This document shows positions 53,851 through 63,377 of a DNA stretch of 64,000 bases, one piece after another; the stretch's first letter is position 1, and every line of letters begins with the position of its first letter. The stretch comes from DATAOG01 sp963757395 (lineage in GTDB: Bacteria > Pseudomonadota > Alphaproteobacteria > Geminicoccales > Geminicoccaceae), in NCBI GenBank assembly GCA_963757395.1, contig CAVWRK010000016.1:1-64000 (forward strand), in the 5' to 3' direction. Position numbers and translations under genes: made by a program. The notes under the pieces are model-generated. The model was not told the DNA's origin and made no database searches. It saw only the letters and a program-made list of their open reading frames with translations.

Positions 53851-56800
53851 GTGAACTTTTCGCACATCCTGCATGCGGTGATCGGGCTGCTGGTGGTCGA
53901 GGGGCGCCTTTCCTATCGAAGGCTGCAGGCTGAATTCGCGCTCGACGACGCCCAGCTCGAGGCGCTCCGGTTCGAACTGACCGAGGTCAAGCACCTGGCC
54001 GTCGATCAATGTGGCGAGGTGCTGGCGTGGGCTGACGACGGCGAGGCGATCGCGCGACCAGCGCTGCGCCCCGCATTCGCAACCAGGCTGGCCTACACGC
54101 CGACGCCGCAGGTCGACACAGCCGAGGTCGCTTCAGCGCAGCTTCTGGATGCCACGCCCGCAGCCGAGCCGCCCGGACTTTCAGCCACAGCCAGCGACGC
54201 CGAGCGGCGGCCGTTGACCGTGATGTTCTGCGATCTGGCCAATTCGACAGCACTCTCGGCCAGGCTCGACCCGGAGGATCTGCAGGACGTGATCCGGGCC
54301 TATCAGGAGCGCTGCACGGCCATCGTGCGCGAATACGAGGGCTTCGTCGCCAAATACATGGGCGATGGCATCCTGGTCTATTTCGGCTATCCCAAGTCGT
54401 TGGAGAAGAACGCCGAGCGCGCGGTCCGGACCGGGCTCGCGATCGTCGCGGCGATGGCCGGCCTGAACGCCGGGCTGGGGCGGGCCAAGGGGATCGAGAT
54501 CGCGGTCCGGATCGGGATCGCGACCGGCCTCGTGATGGTCGGCGAGATCGTCGGCGAGGGCCTGGCCCAGGAGCGTGCCGTGATCGGCGAGGCCCCGAAC
54601 GTCGCTGCCCGGCTGCAGGGCCTGGCCGGGCGCAACGCCATCGTGGTCGGCACGCTGACCAGGGAGATCGCGGGCGACGCCTTCCTCTACCAGGACCTCG
54701 GTGCCCACGAGCTGAAAGGCATCTCGGGGCGGATCAAGGTCTGGGGGGTGACGGGGCTGACCGGCGACGTTGCCGAGGACGCCGAGACCGAAAGCGGGGC
54801 GGCGCCGCCGGCGCTGATTGGGCGCGACGAGGAGACCGGGCTGCTGCGCCGCGCCTGGCAGAGCACCAAGGACGAGGGCCGCGGCCAGGTCGTGCTGATC
54901 AGCGGCGAAGCCGGGATCGGCAAGAGCGTGCTGGTCGACGGGCTGCGCGCCGAGGTGCGCCGCGAGGGCCTGCCCAGGATCGCGTTCCGCTGCTCGCCCT
55001 ATCACACCAACAGCGCGCTCTATCCCGTGATCGAGCACCTCAAGCGGCTGCTGCGCTGGCAGCCCGGAGACAGCGCCGAGACCCGCCTCGCTTCCCTGGA
55101 AATGATGCTCGGCCGCTCCAGCCAGCCGCTCGCCGAGGTGGTGCCGCTGTTCGCCTCGCTGTTGTCGCTGGCGCTGCCCGAGGGGCGCTACCCGGCGCCG
55201 GCACTGAGCCCACCGCAGCAGAAGCAGCAGACCCAGGACGCGCTGATCGCCTGGCTGCTCGAGGAGGCCGAGCGTCAGCCGCTGCTGACCTTGTGGGAGG
55301 ACCTGCACTGGGCCGACCCCTCGACGCTCGAGTTGCTCGGGCTCCTGATCGAGCAGGCGCCGACGGTGTCGCTTCTGATCGTGCTCACGTTCCGCCCGGA
55401 CTTCATGCCGCCGTGGCCCAGCCGCTCGCACATGACGCCGATCACGCTCAACCGGCTGGAGCGGGCGCACAGCGAGGCCCTGGTGGCGCGGCTGGCCGGC
55501 GCCAGGCCGTTGCCGGCGGAGGTGGTCGAGCACATCGTGATCAAGACCGACGGCGTCCCGCTCTACGTCGAGGAGCTGACCAAGACCATCCTGGCCTCGG
55601 ACATCCTGCGCGTGACGGGGGAGCGCTTCGAGCTGACCGGCCCGCTGTCGTCGCTCGCGATCCCCGCGACGCTGCAGGAGTCGCTGATGGCGCGCCTCGA
55701 CCGCCTGCCGCAGGTGCGTGAGATCGCGCAGCTCGGCTCGGTGCTGGGGCGTGAGTTCGCCCACGAGATGATCTCCGGCCTGTCGACCGTCGGCGAGACC
55801 ATGCTGCAGGAGGGGCTGGGCCAGCTGGTCGACGCCGAGCTGCTCTACCAGCGCGGCCGGCCGCCGCGGGCGCGCTACACGTTCAAGCACGCGCTGGTCC
55901 AGGACGCCGCCTACCAGTCGCTCCTGCGGCGCAATCGCCAGCAATACCATCAGCAGGTGGCCGAGCTGCTGGAGCGCAAGTTCCCGGATGTCGTCGAGGC
56001 GCAACCGGAGTTGCTGGCCCACCACTACAGCGAAGCCTGCGCCACCGGACCGGCTGTGGCGTATTGGCTCGAGGCGGGCCGGCGCGCGGCGCGGCAATCG
56101 GCGTATCCCGAGGCGATCGTCCACCTGCGCCAAGGGCTCGCCATGCTGTCGGGGCTGGCGGACACGCCGGAGCGGGCCAAGCAGGAGCTTGCCTTCCAAA
56201 GCACTCTCGGCCCGGTGATCATGGCCACCCAGGGCTATGGCTCCTCGGAGGCGGCGCGGATCTATCATCGCGCGCGCGAGCTGTGCCATCTGGTCGGCGA
56301 CACCGAAGACATCTACCCGGTGCTGTTCGGCGTCTACTTGCTCGATCTGGTGCACGCGAGATATCAGGAGTTGATCGACGTCGCCAACGAGTTCCTGGAG
56401 CAGGCGCAGCGCGCCGGGGATACGGGAGCCCGGGCGGCGGCACATATGGCCTTGGGCGTCAGCTTGGTGCAGGCGGGCCAGCCGGCGCTCGCCTGCCAGC
56501 ATTTCGAGCGGTCCCTCGCCGCGTACGATCGCGAGCAACACCTGCCGCTTGCCTTTCGCTATGGCTTGGAAATCGGGGCTACAGCCAATGCCTACTGGGC
56601 CTGGTCGCTGTGGTTGCTGGGCTATCCGGATCAAGCGCTCGAACGCAGTCGGCAGACATTGGCACTGCTCGAGCAGGTCAAGCATCCCTACACCGAGTCG
56701 CGCGGCCTGTACTGGAACGCCGTGCTCCACGCGTTCCGGCGGGACTGGCCGACCGTGGATGAGCGCGCGGCTGACGCGATGAGGTTGGCGGAGGAGCATG

Positions 56801-57372
56801 GCTTTGCGCTGGTGCTCGCAGCCGGCCAGATCATGCAGGGCGCCGCGGCGTCCGCCAGCGGGCAGGGCAAGCCCGGGTTGCAGCTGATCCAGGACGGTCT
56901 CGACGCCTATCGGGCCTCGGGCGCGGTCTTTCAAAGGTCATACCACCTGGCGTTGCTCGCCGAGGTGCTGCGCGCCGAGGGGTCGCGGGAGGCAGGGCTC
57001 CAGGCGTTGCGGGAGGCTGCCGATCTGGTCGAGACCTCTGGCGAGCGCTTCTACGAGGCCGAGATCCATCGGTTGAAAGGCGAGCTCCTGTTGGCAGCTC
57101 CAGCCAAAGCCTCGACCGCCGCCGAGGCCTCCTTTCACCAAGCGCTCGACGTGGCGCGCCACCAGGAGGCAAAATCGTTGGAGCTCCGTGCCGCGTCCTC
57201 GCTCGCCCGGCTGTGGCGCGACCAGGGTAAGGTGGCAGAGGCCCGCGAGCTGCTCGCCCCGCTGTACGACTGGTTCAACGAAGGCCTCAAGACCGCCGAC
57301 CTCAAGGACGCCAAGGCGCTGCTCGACGCGCTGTCGGAAGCGTGCCCGAAAGAGAGCCATGAAGTTTCGTGA
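53851..57372 (+). CDS. Adenylate/guanylate cyclase-AAA ATPase-TPR protein, copy 1
   Basis: 1173 residues. Architecture: an N-terminal conserved segment (L-S-Y-R-R-L-Q-A-E-F-A-L-D-D), a linker, a class III cyclase domain, an AAA/STAND-type ATPase and a long TPR-like C-terminal half, as in soluble adenylyl cyclases. Cyclase residues seen are metal Asp128 (F-C-D-L-A-N-S-T) and Asp172 (G-D-G), Lys169, Asn250 and transition-state Arg254 (P-N-V-A-A-R). Walker A GEAGIGKS is at 352-359 and Walker B in T-L-W-E-D-L-H-W-A-D. The GTG at 53851 is chosen because it aligns with the ATG of copy 2. It probably makes cAMP or cGMP in response to a ligand or partner bound by the TPRs. It overlaps copy 2 by 14 bases. 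Confidence 0.88.
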   Translation: MNFSHILHAVIGLLVVEGRLSYRRLQAEFALDDAQLEALRFELTEVKHLAVDQCGEVLAWADDGEAIARPALRPAFATRLAYTPTPQVDTAEVASAQLLDATPAAEPPGLSATASDAERRPLTVMFCDLANSTALSARLDPEDLQDVIRAYQERCTAIVREYEGFVAKYMGDGILVYFGYPKSLEKNAERAVRTGLAIVAAMAGLNAGLGRAKGIEIAVRIGIATGLVMVGEIVGEGLAQERAVIGEAPNVAARLQGLAGRNAIVVGTLTREIAGDAFLYQDLGAHELKGISGRIKVWGVTGLTGDVAEDAETESGAAPPALIGRDEETGLLRRAWQSTKDEGRGQVVLISGEAGIGKSVLVDGLRAEVRREGLPRIAFRCSPYHTNSALYPVIEHLKRLLRWQPGDSAETRLASLEMMLGRSSQPLAEVVPLFASLLSLALPEGRYPAPALSPPQQKQQTQDALIAWLLEEAERQPLLTLWEDLHWADPSTLELLGLLIEQAPTVSLLIVLTFRPDFMPPWPSRSHMTPITLNRLERAHSEALVARLAGARPLPAEVVEHIVIKTDGVPLYVEELTKTILASDILRVTGERFELTGPLSSLAIPATLQESLMARLDRLPQVREIAQLGSVLGREFAHEMISGLSTVGETMLQEGLGQLVDAELLYQRGRPPRARYTFKHALVQDAAYQSLLRRNRQQYHQQVAELLERKFPDVVEAQPELLAHHYSEACATGPAVAYWLEAGRRAARQSAYPEAIVHLRQGLAMLSGLADTPERAKQELAFQSTLGPVIMATQGYGSSEAARIYHRARELCHLVGDTEDIYPVLFGVYLLDLVHARYQELIDVANEFLEQAQRAGDTGARAAAHMALGVSLVQAGQPALACQHFERSLAAYDREQHLPLAFRYGLEIGATANAYWAWSLWLLGYPDQALERSRQTLALLEQVKHPYTESRGLYWNAVLHAFRRDWPTVDERAADAMRLAEEHGFALVLAAGQIMQGAAASASGQGKPGLQLIQDGLDAYRASGAVFQRSYHLALLAEVLRAEGSREAGLQALREAADLVETSGERFYEAEIHRLKGELLLAAPAKASTAAEASFHQALDVARHQEAKSLELRAASSLARLWRDQGKVAEARELLAPLYDWFNEGLKTADLKDAKALLDALSEACPKESHEVS

Positions 57373-60300
57373 AGCCCTGCGCGAAGCACTCTGGCTGTTG
57401 CTGGCTGAGAAGCGGGTCTCGTATCGGCGGCTGAGACTGGAATTCGATCTCGATGACGCCTGTCTGGAAGGTCTCCGTCACGAGCTCATTCGAACCAAGC
57501 AGGTGGCCGCCGACCAGGACGGTGAATTCCTGGTCTGGGCCGGCACGGTCGAAGGAGTGAGCGCGGCATCGTCTTCGCACGTGCTCGCTCCGTTGAAGCC
57601 GCTGATACCGGCGGGTCAGATCGAAGGCGCGGTGTCACCAGAAGCCCGAACGCCGGCCCAAACCCCCGGCCAAAGCGCGGTTGCGGCCGAGCCGCGCGGT
57701 GTCGCAGCCGCGGCAAACGATGCCGAGCGGCGGCCGTTGACCGTGATGTTCTGCGATCTGGCCAATTCGACCGCGCTCTCGGCCAGGCTCGACCCCGAGG
57801 ACCTGCAGGACGTGATCCGGGCCTATCAGGAGCGCTGCACGGCCATCGTCCGCGAATACGAGGGCTTCGTCGCCAAATACATGGGCGACGGCATCCTGGT
57901 CTATTTCGGCTATCCGATCTCGCTGGAGCGCAACGCCGAGCGCGCGGTCCGGAGCGGGCTCGCGATCGTCGCGGCGATGGCCGGGCTCAACGCCGGGCTG
58001 GGACGGGCCAAGGGGATCGAGATCGCGGTCCGGATCGGGATCGCGACCGGCCTCGTGATGGTCGGCGAGATCGTCGGCGAGGGCCTGGCGCAGGAGCGCA
58101 CCGTGATCGGCGAGGCGCCGAACGTCGCCGCGCAACTCCAGGGTCTGGCCGGGCGCAACGGCATCGTGGTCGGCGCGCTGACCAAGGAGGTTGCGGGCGA
58201 CGCCTTCGTCTACCAGGAGCAGGGCGCCCACGAGCTGAAGGGCATCGCCGGGCGGGTCAAGGTCTTCGGCGTGACGGGGCTGACCGCCGACCTTGTCGAG
58301 GAGGCGGAGACCGACAGCGGGGCGGCGCCGCCGGCGCTGATCGGGCGCGACGAGGAGACCGGCCTGTTGCGCCGCGCCTGGCAGAGCACCAAGGACGAGG
58401 GCCGCGGCCAGGTGGTGCTGATCAGCGGCGAGGCCGGGATCGGCAAGAGCGTGCTGGTCGACGGTCTACGCGCCGAGGTGCGCGCCGAGGGCCTGCCTCG
58501 GATCGCGTTCCGCTGCTCGCCCTATCACGCCAACAGCGCGCTTTACCCGGTGATCGAGCACCTCAAGCGGCTGCTGCGCTGGCAACCGGAAGATAGCGCA
58601 GGGACGCGGCTTGCTACCCTGGAAACGATGCTCGGCGGCTACAGCCAGCCGCTCGTGGAGGTGGTGCCGCTGTTCGCATCACTGCTGTCCCTGTCGCTGC
58701 CCGAGGCGCGCTATCCGCCTTTGCTGCTGAGCCCGCAGCAGCAGAAACAGCAGACCCAGGACGCGCTGATCGCCTGGACGCTGGAGGAGGCCGAGCGCCA
58801 GCCGCTGCTGACCTTGTGGGAGGACCTGCACTGGGCGGATCCGTCGACGCTCGAGCTGATCGGCCTCCTGATCGAGCAGGCCCCGACGGCACCCTTGCTC
58901 ATGGTGCTGACCTCGCGGCCCGAGTTCGTGCCGCCCTGGCCCGCGCGCTCGCACATGACGCCGATCACGCTCAACCGGCTGGAGCGCCAGCACAGCGAGG
59001 CGCTGGTGACCCGGCTGGCCGGCGACAAGCCTTTGCCGGCGGAGGTGGTCGAGCACATCGTCGCCAAGACCGACGGGGTGCCGCTCTACGTCGAGGAATT
59101 GACCAAGACCATCCTCGCCTCGGACATCCTGCGCGAGACGGACGGACGCTTCGAATTGACCGGGCCGCTCTCGTCGCTCGCGATCCCGGACACGCTGCAG
59201 GCATCGCTGATGGCGCGCCTCGACCGGCTGCCGCAGGTCCGCGAGGTGGCGCAGCTGGGCTCGGTTTTGGGTCGCGAGTTCGCCTACGAGATGCTCTCCG
59301 GCCTCGCCACCATGGGCGAGGTGACGCTGCAGAAGGGGCTGGGCCAACTGGTCGAGGCCGAGCTGCTTTACCAGCGCGGCCGGCCGCCGCGGGCGCGCTA
59401 TACCTTCAAGCACGCGCTGGTCCAGGATGCCGCCTACCAGTCGCTGCTGCGGCGCACTCGCCAGCAGTACCACCGCCAGGTCGCCCTGCTGCTGGAGAGC
59501 AAGTTCCCGGAGGTCGCCCTGGCCCAGCCCGAGCTGCTTGCCCGCCATTACACCGAGGCCGGCAGCAGCGGCGAAGCCGTGAGCCACTGGCAGCGCGCGG
59601 GCGAGAAGGCGCTCCAACGATCGGCCAATCTCGAGGCGACCGCGCACCTCACCAAGGGGTTGGAGGTCCTTGGCGCCCTGCCGGATGGCCCCGAGCGGGC
59701 GCGGCGCGAGCTGGATCTGCTGGCCGCGATCGGTCCCGCCCTGATCGCCACCAAAGGCTACGCCGCCCCGGAGGTGGAGCGCGCCTATCGGCGCGCGCTG
59801 GAGCTGTGCGAGGAGCTGGGCGACACGTCACGGCAGTTCTCGGCGCTATACGGTCTCTGGTATTTTCACTACATCCGCGCCGAGCTCGACGCTGCGCGCA
59901 GCCTCGCCGAGCAGCTCGTCGAGGTCGCCAAGGGGCGAGAGGACTCCGGCCTGGATCTCGGCGCGCACCGCTCGCTCGGCTATACCCTGAGCTACCTGGG
60001 CGAGCTCGAGGCATCTCGGATCTGCCTGGAGCGCGTCATCACCACGTACGATCCGGCCGTTCATGGCGACTATGCTTTCCGCCATGGCGGTGCCGATCCC
60101 GGCGCAGGCGCCTTGTCCCAGGGCGCCTGGACGCTTTGGGCGCTCGGGCATCCCGACCGGGCCGTTCGCCAGGTCGAGGAAGGCCTCGCTCTCGCCGGCA
60201 CGCTGGCCCACCCGTTCAGCGAGGTGTGGGCGCTCACCTCGGCGGCCGCCGTTCATCAGCTCCGGGGTGAGCCGGAGGCGACTCAGGAGCGGGCCTCGGC

Positions 60301-60892
60301 CGCCGCGGCCATCGCGGAAGAGAAGGGGTTTGCGCTCTATGTCGGCTGGACGGGCGGCCTTCTCGGCTGGGCGCTTGGCCAGCAGGAAGCGGGCGCCGAG
60401 GCGATTATGCTGATGCGTCAAAGTCTCGCCGCATCACGGGCGACCGGAGCCAATCTGCTGACTCCCTATTGGCTGGCCTTGCTGGCGGACGTCCATGGCC
60501 GGCTGGGTCAGGCGGAGGAGGGGCTGGTCGCGACCGCCGAGGCGCTGACCGAGATGGCCCGCACCGGCGAGCGCTTCTGGGAGGCCGAGCTGCAGCGCCT
60601 CAAGGGCCAGCTGCTCCTGCAAGCCGATCCGGCGAACCAACCGGAGGCCGAGGCCTGCTTGCGCCGGGCGATCGAGATCGCGCGCTCACAGAAGGCCAGG
60701 TCCTGGGAGCTGCGCGCCGCGACCAGCCTCGCCCGGCTGTGGCGCGACCAGGGTGACCCGGAAAAGGCGCGCGCGCTGCTGGCGCGGGTTTACGACTGGT
60801 TCACCGAAGGCTTCGAGACCGCCGACCTCAAGGCGGCCGGACATCTCTTGGACGAGCTGGCACCATTGACCCGGGTTCAGGTCGCCGGCTGA
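57359..60892 (+). CDS. Cyclase-AAA ATPase-TPR protein, copy 2, with Arg-to-Gln change
   Basis: 1177 residues and the same architecture as copy 1. Metal Asp133 and Asp177 and Asn255 are kept and Walker A is identical, but the residue equivalent to Arg254 is Gln259 (P-N-V-A-A-Q, codon CAA at 58133-58135). In class III cyclases that arginine stabilises the transition state, so a homodimer of copy 2 should be weak or inactive. From about 57718 to 59510 the DNA is nearly identical to copy 1, while the first about 115 residues and the TPR region after about residue 720 diverge strongly. The ATG lies inside the last codons of copy 1, implying coupled translation and possibly heterodimer formation. 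Confidence 0.88.
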   Translation: MKFREALREALWLLLAEKRVSYRRLRLEFDLDDACLEGLRHELIRTKQVAADQDGEFLVWAGTVEGVSAASSSHVLAPLKPLIPAGQIEGAVSPEARTPAQTPGQSAVAAEPRGVAAAANDAERRPLTVMFCDLANSTALSARLDPEDLQDVIRAYQERCTAIVREYEGFVAKYMGDGILVYFGYPISLERNAERAVRSGLAIVAAMAGLNAGLGRAKGIEIAVRIGIATGLVMVGEIVGEGLAQERTVIGEAPNVAAQLQGLAGRNGIVVGALTKEVAGDAFVYQEQGAHELKGIAGRVKVFGVTGLTADLVEEAETDSGAAPPALIGRDEETGLLRRAWQSTKDEGRGQVVLISGEAGIGKSVLVDGLRAEVRAEGLPRIAFRCSPYHANSALYPVIEHLKRLLRWQPEDSAGTRLATLETMLGGYSQPLVEVVPLFASLLSLSLPEARYPPLLLSPQQQKQQTQDALIAWTLEEAERQPLLTLWEDLHWADPSTLELIGLLIEQAPTAPLLMVLTSRPEFVPPWPARSHMTPITLNRLERQHSEALVTRLAGDKPLPAEVVEHIVAKTDGVPLYVEELTKTILASDILRETDGRFELTGPLSSLAIPDTLQASLMARLDRLPQVREVAQLGSVLGREFAYEMLSGLATMGEVTLQKGLGQLVEAELLYQRGRPPRARYTFKHALVQDAAYQSLLRRTRQQYHRQVALLLESKFPEVALAQPELLARHYTEAGSSGEAVSHWQRAGEKALQRSANLEATAHLTKGLEVLGALPDGPERARRELDLLAAIGPALIATKGYAAPEVERAYRRALELCEELGDTSRQFSALYGLWYFHYIRAELDAARSLAEQLVEVAKGREDSGLDLGAHRSLGYTLSYLGELEASRICLERVITTYDPAVHGDYAFRHGGADPGAGALSQGAWTLWALGHPDRAVRQVEEGLALAGTLAHPFSEVWALTSAAAVHQLRGEPEATQERASAAAAIAEEKGFALYVGWTGGLLGWALGQQEAGAEAIMLMRQSLAASRATGANLLTPYWLALLADVHGRLGQAEEGLVATAEALTEMARTGERFWEAELQRLKGQLLLQADPANQPEAEACLRRAIEIARSQKARSWELRAATSLARLWRDQGDPEKARALLARVYDWFTEGFETADLKAAGHLLDELAPLTRVQVAG

Positions 60893-60917
60893 CCGCAGCA
60901 GTCTCAGGGACACGCTC

Positions 60918-61937
60918 ATGGCCGACCATCCGCCGCTCAAGTTCGCCGCGATCGGGCTCGACCATCGCCACATCTACCATCAGGTCGGGCGCCTTCTGGA
61001 CCTCGGCGCCGAGTGCAAGGGCTTCCACAGCCGGGACGACGCGGTGCCGCTCGAAGGGTTCGTCAAGCGTTTTCCGGACCTGAAGCGGGTGGCCGAGCCG
61101 CGCGCGCTGCTCGAGGACCCCGCGGTCCAGCTGATCGTGACCGCCGCCATCCCGGGCGAGCGGGCGGAGATCGCGATCCGGGCGATGCGTCACGGCAAGG
61201 ACGTGATGGTCGACAAGCCGGGCGTGATCAGCGAGGGCCAGCTCGATGCCGTCAAACAGGCTCAAAAAGAGAGTGGGAAAACATGGTCGGTGAACTTCTC
61301 CGAGCGGTTCGAGGTGCGGGCGATGACGCGGGCGGCCGAGCTGGTCGAGGCGGGCACGCTCGGCCGGGTCGTGCAGACCATCGGGCTCGGGCCGCACCGG
61401 CTGAACCGGCATCTCCGCCCGCCCTGGTTCTTCGAGCGCGCCCAGGGCGGCGGCATCCTGGCCGACATCGCCTCGCACCAGATCGACCAGTTTCTCCACT
61501 TCACGGGCTCGAGCGATGCCGAGATCGTGACCAGCGCGGTCGCCAACTACGCCAACCGGGACAACCCGGAGTTCGAGGATTTCGGCGAAATCCTGCTGCG
61601 CGGCAACCACGCCAGCGGCTACATCCGGGTCGACTGGTACACGCCCGACGGTCTCTCGACCTGGGGCGACGGCCGCTGCACGATCCTCGGCACCCTGGGC
61701 TATATCGAGCTTCGCAAATACGTCGACATCGCCGGCCGCGCAGGCACCGACCACCTGTTCCTGGTGACCGACGAGGACACCCGCTACATCGACTGCAGCG
61801 ATGCCCCGCTGCCCTATTACGAGCGCCTGATCGCCGACATCTTCGAGCGCACCGAGACCGCCATGTCCCAGGCTCATTGCTTCAAGGTCTGCGAACTCGC
61901 CATCGCCGCCCAGACCAAGGCCACACGGCTCGCCTGA
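60918..61937 (+). CDS. Gfo/Idh/MocA-family oxidoreductase
   Basis: 339 residues. The N-terminal segment reads F-A-A-I-G-L-D-H-R-H-I-Y-H-Q, a variant of the Rossmann glycine motif. The family signature appears as M-V-D-K-P-G-V-I near residue 99, and A-D-I-A-S-H-Q-I-D-Q-F-L-H-F-T-G contains the catalytic His region. Likely an NAD(P)-dependent dehydrogenase on a sugar-type substrate. It starts 25 bases after copy 2 of the cyclase pair and belongs with the aldolase and D-2-hydroxyacid dehydrogenase genes by theme. Confidence 0.85.
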   Translation: MADHPPLKFAAIGLDHRHIYHQVGRLLDLGAECKGFHSRDDAVPLEGFVKRFPDLKRVAEPRALLEDPAVQLIVTAAIPGERAEIAIRAMRHGKDVMVDKPGVISEGQLDAVKQAQKESGKTWSVNFSERFEVRAMTRAAELVEAGTLGRVVQTIGLGPHRLNRHLRPPWFFERAQGGGILADIASHQIDQFLHFTGSSDAEIVTSAVANYANRDNPEFEDFGEILLRGNHASGYIRVDWYTPDGLSTWGDGRCTILGTLGYIELRKYVDIAGRAGTDHLFLVTDEDTRYIDCSDAPLPYYERLIADIFERTETAMSQAHCFKVCELAIAAQTKATRLA

Positions 61938-62069
61938 AGATCGGATCGCGGCCGACTCGTCGTGCCGAGCGCATCGGCGGGCGCGGCACCACCTCGATGT
62001 TGGTCAGCCTTGCTCGATCGGCCCTGGCGCGTGCTAGAAGACGTGAAGCCACATCGGGGAGGAGCCGTC

Positions 62070-62384
62070 ATGGCCGCAGCGCGCGCCCGCGAGGGGCAGT
62101 TCGTGGTCGTCGCCGAGTTCGAGGTCAAGCCGGGGGAGCTCGAGCGGTTCCTGGAGCTCGCCAAGACCGATGCCAGCCAGTCGGTCGCCAAGGAGCCGGG
62201 CTGCCAGCAGTTCGACGTCACGGTCGACCGGGCGACGAGCCGCGTCCTGCTGTACGAGGTCTATGACGACCAGGCAGCGTTCGATGCTCATCTGCAGACG
62301 CCGCATCTCGCGGCCTTCCGCGCCGGCATCGAGAGCCTCGTGGTCAGCCGCAACGTCCACCGCCTGACCCGCGTGCACGGCTGA
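62070..62384 (+). CDS. Antibiotic-biosynthesis-monooxygenase-domain protein (quinol monooxygenase-like)
   Basis: 104 residues, a dimeric ABM ferredoxin-like fold. Typical segments are V-V-V-A-E-F-E-V-K-P-G, E-P-G-C-Q-Q-F-D-V, L-L-Y-E-V-Y-D-D and the H-L-x-T-P-H-L-A-A-F loop. YgiN-type members oxidise quinols without cofactors; LsrG-type members isomerise sugar-derived signals. GGAGGAG... lies about 8 bases before the ATG at 62070. It ends 12 bases before the D-2-hydroxyacid dehydrogenase gene, so the two form an operon. Confidence 0.85.
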   Translation: MAAARAREGQFVVVAEFEVKPGELERFLELAKTDASQSVAKEPGCQQFDVTVDRATSRVLLYEVYDDQAAFDAHLQTPHLAAFRAGIESLVVSRNVHRLTRVHG

Positions 62385-62396
62385 GGAGCGGGAGGC

Positions 62397-63377
62397 ATGG
62401 CCAAGGTCCTGGTCGCGATCCCGCGGGTCCACGAGGCGACCCGGCCGGCGCTCGGGCGGTTGACCGCTGCGGGCTTCGAGATCGTGGACAATCCCCATGG
62501 CCGAACGCTCGGCGAGGCCGAGCTGATCGCACTGCTGCCCGGCTGCTTTGCCACCATCGCCGGCGGCGAGCGTTACGACGAGCGGGTGTTCGAGGCGGCG
62601 CCGGAGCTCAAGGTCGTGGCGCGCATGGGGGTCGGCTACGACCAGGTCGACGTCGCCGCCGCGAGCCGCCATGGCGTGGTCGTGGCGATGGGCTTCGGCA
62701 CCAACCACGAGGCGGTGGCCGACCTCGCCTTCACCATGATGGGGGCGCTCAGCAACCGGCTGTTCGCGTATCACCGGGAGGTCATGGAGGGCCGCTGGGG
62801 CGGGCATTTCCACCCCGGGCTGTTCCGCACCACGGTCGGCATCCTCGGCCTCGGCCGGATCGGTCGGGCGCTGGCCAGGCGCTGCCGCGGCTTCGAGATG
62901 CGCCTGCTCGCCTACGACACGGTCGCCGATCCGGCCTATGCCGCGGCCGAGGAGATTGAGCTCGTGCCGCTCGAGCGCCTGTTCCGCGAAGCGGACTTCG
63001 TCTCGGTGCATGCACCGCATATCCCCGAGACCGACAAGATCGTGAACCGCGCGCATCTGGCGCTGATGAAGCCGACGGCGTTCCTGATCAACTCCGCGCG
63101 CGGCGGCCTGGTCGACGAGGCGGCGCTCTACGAAGCGCTGGCGGCCGGGCGGATCGCCGGCGCCGGGCTGGACGTGTTCGCGGTCGAGCCGCTGCCCGCG
63201 GCCTCGCCGCTTCGCAGCCTCGAGAACGTCGTCCTGACGCCGCACTGCGCCGGCGGCAGCGTGCCCGCGGCGATCGCCATGACCGAGCGCTCGGTCGACC
63301 AGATCCTGGCGATCAGGGCCGGCCGCAGCCCCGACGATCAGGATCTTTTGAACCCCGAGGTGCTGCGCGGCGCTTAA
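62397..63377 (+). CDS. D-2-hydroxyacid dehydrogenase (PGDH/glyoxylate reductase-like)
   Basis: 326 residues. The NAD-binding loop G-L-G-R-I-G-R-A-L lies near residue 150. The catalytic triad is visible: Arg in N-S-A-R-G-G-L-V-D, Glu in V-F-A-V-E-P-L-P and His in T-P-H-C-A-G-G-S. It reduces 2-keto acids, or oxidises D-2-hydroxy acids, in the cytosol. It likely handles a product of the neighbouring aldolase and Gfo/Idh enzymes. Its stop overlaps by 4 bases that of the convergent repeat-protein gene. Confidence 0.9.
   Translation: MAKVLVAIPRVHEATRPALGRLTAAGFEIVDNPHGRTLGEAELIALLPGCFATIAGGERYDERVFEAAPELKVVARMGVGYDQVDVAAASRHGVVVAMGFGTNHEAVADLAFTMMGALSNRLFAYHREVMEGRWGGHFHPGLFRTTVGILGLGRIGRALARRCRGFEMRLLAYDTVADPAYAAAEEIELVPLERLFREADFVSVHAPHIPETDKIVNRAHLALMKPTAFLINSARGGLVDEAALYEALAAGRIAGAGLDVFAVEPLPAASPLRSLENVVLTPHCAGGSVPAAIAMTERSVDQILAIRAGRSPDDQDLLNPEVLRGA

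Noticed and set aside
54181..56934. Minus-strand open frame of about 900 codons inside cyclase copy 1
   Set aside because: Antisense shadow; every conserved motif lies on the plus strand.
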